Positions 61,419-64,000 of a DNA stretch of 64,000 nucleotides are shown here, in pieces. The notes under the pieces were generated by a model. That model made no database searches. It saw nothing but the letters and a program-made list of their open reading frames with translations, and was not told where the DNA came from. The position numbers and the translations under genes were made by a program. The DNA lies in the NCBI RefSeq assembly GCF_902364365.1, contig NZ_CABJDN010000009.1, forward strand, positions 124,001 through 188,000, written 5' to 3'. Numbering within the stretch: the first letter of the stretch is position 1; each line of letters begins with the position of its first letter. The stretch is from Bacteroides intestinalis (lineage in GTDB: Bacteria; Bacteroidota; Bacteroidia; Bacteroidales; Bacteroidaceae).

Positions 61419-61439
61419 TTGGCAATCCGAATATTACTT

Positions 61440-61473
61440 TTTTCGTTTCCCGTCCATTCTTTTTCGATAATCG
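61440..61473 (-). promoter_or_regulatory. 34-bp shared upstream promoter element, copy B (rteC)
   Basis: It is identical to 50825-50858 except for one base. It starts 21 bp from the rteC -7 box, the same spacing as at the other promoter. In CTnDOT rteC is activated by RteB; whether this is that kind of site is unknown. Confidence 0.75.
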
Positions 61474-61528
61474 CTCAAATCGCACAAAAACGACTTTTAC
61501 CATGCCGGATGTGGCATACCCCACGTTA

Positions 61529-62611
61529 TCAACTCCCCAATCCCAGAAAATAGAACGGTCTGTTTTCCGGTGCGGCATCCTTGTACAGTGACAATCCTTC
61601 AAAAAAATGGTGATCCTCATTTTCCAGATGTCCCACCACCCGGTTATGAATCTTAAACAGCAATTCTCCGGCGGTAAATCCGTCCCCGTCCGCCGTCAGT
61701 CTGAAATCTTCCTCTGTTTCGTCTTCCTCCTCCCAATAGGCGTATTGCACTGTCACTTCCTTACACGCCAGTACCACCTCTTCCGGCTGCCACCCGTCCG
61801 CATCCAGTTCCTCGTGGTACTCCTGCACAGCCTTCATAAACTCCTCGATGGTATCGTACTGCCCGCCATAGAACGCCCAACGCACATCTGTCATTATTTC
61901 CTGTGGGTATTTCTCTTTCTTCGCACGTGCCTTCTCCTTTCCCGTAATTTGCTCGTATAATCGTTTTAAATCAAAGCCATATTTCAATGCCATATCATAA
62001 TAATTTTGGTTAGTATCTTCGTGAATTGATGCGTAAATTTCACTCCTTAATTCCGGTCGTGAACGCAAGTCTATATGCTCAAAATAATTATCCATTTTGG
62101 CATCCTCTTTAATTAAATCATCCCGCCCGGAAAAATCCAGAGTAGCAACAATTAGATTATAATATCCGTATCCGGAAGATGCGTAAACACCTATCTCTCT
62201 ATATTTATCACCATCTATTGGAATTGGTAAGTATAATTCACCCGAAGCCAAATAAACATTCATATTATACCGACTTAGAACTTCCGGGAAACTCACTTCA
62301 ATGGGATTAACCTCTCTTTTACCGACTATCACTCCCTCGTATTTACTAAGAAAATCGTTAAACACGAACGTCCCGGTAACAGCTTTCTTCTCAAAGTCCA
62401 CATCTTCCACCGAAGTGTACACACCCAAGAACATTTCAACCAGCACACTCTTATTGAAGAACTCCAGATCATTTAATTCTCTTTCTTCTTCTGGCACAAT
62501 CTTAATATACTGTTTCGTTACATCAAACAGCACCCTTCCGAATATAAACTCCGTTTCGGACACCGGAATAGCGAACACATCGCTCGTCGTACATTTTACT
62601 TTCTTTGCCAT
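61529..62611 (-). CDS. Imm26-like immunity protein with a second C-terminal domain
   Basis: In this 360-aa soluble protein, residues 1-120 (TSDVFAIPVSETEFIFGRVLFD) resemble Imm26, an immunity family of polymorphic toxin systems. The C-terminal part (about 240-360) is a separate alpha/beta domain with VRWAFYGGQYDTIEEFMKAV and HLENEDHHFFEGLSLY that I do not recognise. It lies 22 bp after the tandem poly-immunity gene in the same direction. The two together look like an interbacterial-toxin immunity cluster. Confidence 0.6.
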   Translation of the reverse strand: MAKKVKCTTSDVFAIPVSETEFIFGRVLFDVTKQYIKIVPEEERELNDLEFFNKSVLVEMFLGVYTSVEDVDFEKKAVTGTFVFNDFLSKYEGVIVGKREVNPIEVSFPEVLSRYNMNVYLASGELYLPIPIDGDKYREIGVYASSGYGYYNLIVATLDFSGRDDLIKEDAKMDNYFEHIDLRSRPELRSEIYASIHEDTNQNYYDMALKYGFDLKRLYEQITGKEKARAKKEKYPQEIMTDVRWAFYGGQYDTIEEFMKAVQEYHEELDADGWQPEEVVLACKEVTVQYAYWEEEDETEEDFRLTADGDGFTAGELLFKIHNRVVGHLENEDHHFFEGLSLYKDAAPENRPFYFLGLGS

Positions 62612-62633
62612 ACGCTTGATTTTACAGATATAG

Positions 62634-64000
62634 TTATTCTAAATACTTCGCTTTCTTTCCCAATATCTCTTGCCACCATACCGGAGTATATTCTTTGGCA
62701 CGTGGATAGTTTTTAAACTCATGGCTAAAGTTATCAGGTGTTTTATTATCAAGCATTTCGTCATAATTGAAACAAACAGTAAATGTTTTATTAGGCATTA
62801 GTTCTATTGTACATGTAAGCCATGCTCCCTCAAAGTCAGCCTGTGAATACATTTCATCTTTTATTTCTTCCATTAAATCGAAATTTTTCCAAGATGCGGG
62901 AAATTTGGTTGTTGTTCCTTTTAATATGAAATGATTATTTGTAGTAATAGAATCAATTCCTTCTGCTTTAATAATGATTTTATCCCACATTCCTGTATAA
63001 TTTTCATTATATACTTTCATCGAATTTTCTATAACTTGCCGAATCTTCTCTTGTATCGCAGGTGTTTGGTAAGTCTGTGTTCGCTGTGGAATAGCTAATT
63101 GCTCCACGATAACAGTATTTTTCAAATACTTCGCTTTCTTTCCCAATATCTCTTGCCACCATAATGGAGTATATTCTTTTGCACGTGGGTACTTCTTAAA
63201 TTCAGCAACAAAATCATCTGAATCTACTAAGTGGTCTTGTGGAATCTGACTTTTATCGTCATAGACAAATCGGATAGAATACGTCAAGTCAGGATTTAGC
63301 TCAATAATGCAATAGAACCATGCACCTTCCACTTTTGCCTGATTGTACATTTCCTTTTTAACATCGTTCATTATATCAAACACCTGCAAAGATGTTTTCA
63401 TTCTATGTTCCTGCCCTTCTTTAATTACAGTATTTTTTGCTCTTAGCCCCACAGCCATACAACGAACAGATATTATAATTTTATCCCATTTATCATTGTA
63501 ATCCTTATCATATAACACTAATGCACTATTTATGACTTCTTGAATTTTAGATAATATCTCAGGTGTCTGATAAGTCTGTGTCCGTTGTGGAATAGCGAAT
63601 TGCTCCACGATAATAGTATTTTTCAAATACTTCGCTTTCTTTCCCAATATCTCTTGCCACCACATCGGAGTATAACCTTTGGCTCGTGGAGACTTCTTGA
63701 ACGCCGTTTCTAATCTCTCCGGGTTATCAAATACATCATTGGGCAATGAAGCCTTATTGTCATAATTAAATTCAATAATAAATTTCTTTTGGGTATCAAA
63801 CACTATTTTACACATAAGCCATGCGCCTTCAATACTTGCCTGTTTATACATATCATTTTTTATTTCAGACAATAAATCCGCTGTACTTAATGAAACAGGC
63901 ATTTTTGAAACAATATTATTACATATAAAATATCCTTCCGTTCTTACATCACCAATACAATGCGCTTCTACAATAATTCTATCCCAATTCCCCGTACAAT
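62634..64000 (-). CDS. Tandem YezG/DUF600-like poly-immunity protein, truncated by the window edge
   Basis: The frame is open to base 64,000, upstream of the ATG at 63902, so the start lies outside. Three repeats of about 155-160 residues are visible, the first incomplete. Each has W(D/N)(K/R)II(I/V), an EGAWLxC strand, a YD motif (FNYDNKA, FVYDDKS, FNYDEML), and YTPxWWQEILGKKAKYL at its end. Repeats are joined by a conserved linker VEQxAIPQRTQTYQTP. The unit resembles YezG (DUF600) antitoxin/immunity proteins. The repeats are also visible in DNA (near 62640, 63124 and 63627), so copy number may vary. Confidence 0.7.
   Translation of the reverse strand, partial: CTGNWDRIIVEAHCIGDVRTEGYFICNNIVSKMPVSLSTADLLSEIKNDMYKQASIEGAWLMCKIVFDTQKKFIIEFNYDNKASLPNDVFDNPERLETAFKKSPRAKGYTPMWWQEILGKKAKYLKNTIIVEQFAIPQRTQTYQTPEILSKIQEVINSALVLYDKDYNDKWDKIIISVRCMAVGLRAKNTVIKEGQEHRMKTSLQVFDIMNDVKKEMYNQAKVEGAWFYCIIELNPDLTYSIRFVYDDKSQIPQDHLVDSDDFVAEFKKYPRAKEYTPLWWQEILGKKAKYLKNTVIVEQLAIPQRTQTYQTPAIQEKIRQVIENSMKVYNENYTGMWDKIIIKAEGIDSITTNNHFILKGTTTKFPASWKNFDLMEEIKDEMYSQADFEGAWLTCTIELMPNKTFTVCFNYDEMLDNKTPDNFSHEFKNYPRAKEYTPVWWQEILGKKAKYLE

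Noticed and set aside
61390..61620. 76-aa open frame on the minus strand between rteC and the Imm26-like gene
   Set aside because: It overlaps the 34-bp promoter element, the rteC -7 box and the end of the Imm26-like gene.
1..64000. tRNA or rRNA genes
   Set aside because: I saw no cloverleaf or rRNA-like sequence on either strand; a tRNA scan would be needed to exclude them formally.

Overview
The window looks like a Bacteroides/Phocaeicola (Bacteroidales) chromosome carrying the left part of a large integrative and conjugative element (ICE). The evidence is the Bacteroides-type -7 promoter box (TAnnTTTG) in front of many genes, the families present (DUF6452, DUF6048, DUF3872, DUF4133, DUF4134, RteC), and a complete CTnDOT-type tra gene order.

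Positions 1-12,576 are ordinary core genome. They hold a truncated glycosyltransferase, two envelope proteins (DUF6452, DUF6048), mntP, apbE, a DUF486 membrane protein, a TtcA-like thiolase, a TPR/PD40 protein, nfeD plus floA, a nucleoside phosphorylase, a hybrid histidine kinase, and mnmE. Two intergenic inverted repeats here are built from 7-nt periodic units.

Positions 12,577-64,000 are mobile. The junction follows the last codons (FCIGK) of mnmE. Next come two arrays of 10-bp direct repeats, a protein with four excisionase-like HTH modules, a tyrosine integrase, a HipBA toxin-antitoxin pair, and a second HTH protein. The accessory block at 18.2-29.8 kb carries a phosphoribosyltransferase-like protein, a KAP-family NTPase, ArdC anti-restriction, a SLOG protein, ParB, and an AT-rich AIPR phage-resistance-type gene with a cold-shock-like tail. 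The transfer operon (traA to traQ, minus strand, 30.3-42.2 kb) diverges from mobA-mobB-mobC (plus strand, 43.0-46.7 kb). The oriT is expected in the region between them.

After mobC lies a cargo block with ankyrin, TPR, lipoprotein and DUF2931 genes. It is followed by DUF4099/DUF3945, topoisomerase III, an HTH-alphaCTD fusion, a DUF1016 nuclease, a RibD/DHFR-like protein with a structured leader, an Xis-like protein, a Toprim primase/helicase, RteC, and an immunity-gene cargo (Imm26-like and a tandem YezG-like poly-immunity protein that runs off the window). The last part resembles acquired interbacterial defence (AID) clusters carried on Bacteroides ICEs.

The least expected signals are not genes. 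(1) Two intergenic arrays, one upstream of traA and one between traG and the DUF3876 gene, are strings of tetranucleotides obeying N-Y-Y-R in strict phase for 328 and 156 bp. (2) A 34-bp element sits exactly 21 bp from the -7 box of both the rteC promoter and a cargo promoter. (3) Several families of intergenic hairpins occur: GNRA-loop hairpins with covariation, three hairpins sharing a CACTGT apex, and an attenuator-like leader. (4) Long inverted repeats precede ardC and could be a single-stranded-DNA promoter.
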